A stretch of 64,000 bases of DNA from Pseudonocardia endophytica (GTDB lineage Bacteria; Actinomycetota; Actinomycetes; Mycobacteriales; Pseudonocardiaceae), in assembly GCF_004339565.1 (NCBI RefSeq), contig NZ_SMFZ01000001.1:3224001-3288000 (forward strand), given 5' to 3'. Position numbers and translations under genes: made by a program. Shown here one piece after another: positions 63,592-64,000 of the stretch (position 1 is the stretch's first letter; the number at the start of each line of letters is the position of its first letter). The notes beneath the pieces are model-generated. The model did no database searches. It was not told the origin of the DNA and saw only the letters and a list, made by a program, of their open reading frames with translations.

Positions 63592-64000
63592 GACGGGATC
63601 ATCCGAGCGGCACCGTCGGCGTTCCGACCTGCGGCGGGAGTTCGGGCACCGACGGCCGCGGACGATCACGGCTACCCCTGAATGAGACTAGAACTGAGAC
63701 TGACGGAGATCATCGGCAGAGCGCGTCTGACCACCGTGGACGGCACGGAATGACGTCGCACTGCACCACGTCCCGGGTGGCCTCGTGACGGCCGCACAGA
63801 TCGGCACGGTGGACATCCCTTCTGCCGGTGGCGCCGACACGGACCGGCGGCATCGGCCGGCTGGCCCGGGCCGACCTGGGCGCGCCGGAGGCTGGCGCAC
63901 AGGGCAGGCCCATGGGCCCGCCGGCCGATGCCAACGGGACCGGGGCGCCGCCGACCGGCGGCCAAGGGCTTGTCCCATCTGCCATATCTGTCCGCCCCCT
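63592..64000. other. Probable end of a further integrative element
   Basis: The remaining 409 bases hold no convincing gene. At 63682-63703 there is AATGAGACTAGAACTGAGAC, the reverse complement of the motif at the integrase 3' end near tRNA-Ser(GGA) (one difference), so this is plausibly arm-type DNA of a related integrase. Confidence 0.5.

Overview
The window is GC-rich actinobacterial chromosome with many GTG starts. Conserved blocks match the gene order of mycobacteria and their relatives: asd-lysC next to leuA, and recR-ybaB-amidase next to dnaX, the SRP RNA and tRNA-Ser. Gene content and codon use suggest Pseudonocardiales, probably Pseudonocardia. That placement is an inference from memory, not from a search.

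Layout. (1) 1-1806: 3' end of topA, a YqeY-family protein, a metallophosphoesterase and tRNA-Pro(CGG). (2) 1765-12697: a 10.9 kb actinomycete integrative and conjugative element (AICE) inserted in the tRNA-Pro 3' end and bounded by 62-bp perfect direct repeats. It carries int-xis-rep, a TraB/FtsK-like DNA translocase, small accessory genes, a GntR regulator with palindromic operators, a 2'-5' RNA ligase-like protein, and a cargo pair of visibly lower GC: a Gp37/Gp68 (DUF5131) three-cysteine protein convergent with a TcmP-type partner. (3) 12.7-34.0 kb: ordinary metabolic, regulatory and transport genes (cyclase, methyltransferases, quinone oxidoreductase, luciferase-like monooxygenase, S9 peptidase, two-component system, arsenate reductase, FucP-like transporter, catalase). 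Repeats here include a 19-bp minisatellite and a MITE-like palindrome. (4) 34.0-35.96 kb: a lower-GC XRE/DUF397 regulatory pair with a divergent membrane coiled-coil gene. (5) 36.0-41.7 kb: amino acid biosynthesis (asd, lysC, leuA with a Leu-rich leader peptide). (6) 41.8-47.5 kb: a five-gene peptide/nickel-type ABC transporter operon. (7) 47.6-55.1 kb: an XRE regulator, recR, ybaB, amidase, a dnaX with a very long repeat-rich insert, SRP RNA and tRNA-Ser(GGA). (8) 55.1-57.3 kb: a graveyard of integrase and IS110 fragments around a methyltransferase. (9) 57.3-64 kb: membrane protein, secreted lipase, SMR transporter, an isoquinoline-oxidoreductase-like molybdoenzyme, and a tRNA-Ser 3' fragment that looks like the attachment end of another element running out of the window.

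Working together: int, xis, rep and the translocase would excise, replicate and transfer the AICE, with GntR likely repressing transfer. Asd and LysC form the start of the aspartate pathway. The ABC operon is one uptake system. RecR, YbaB, DnaX and SRP RNA form the conserved housekeeping block. The best candidate for an undescribed system is the DUF5131/TcmP cargo pair.
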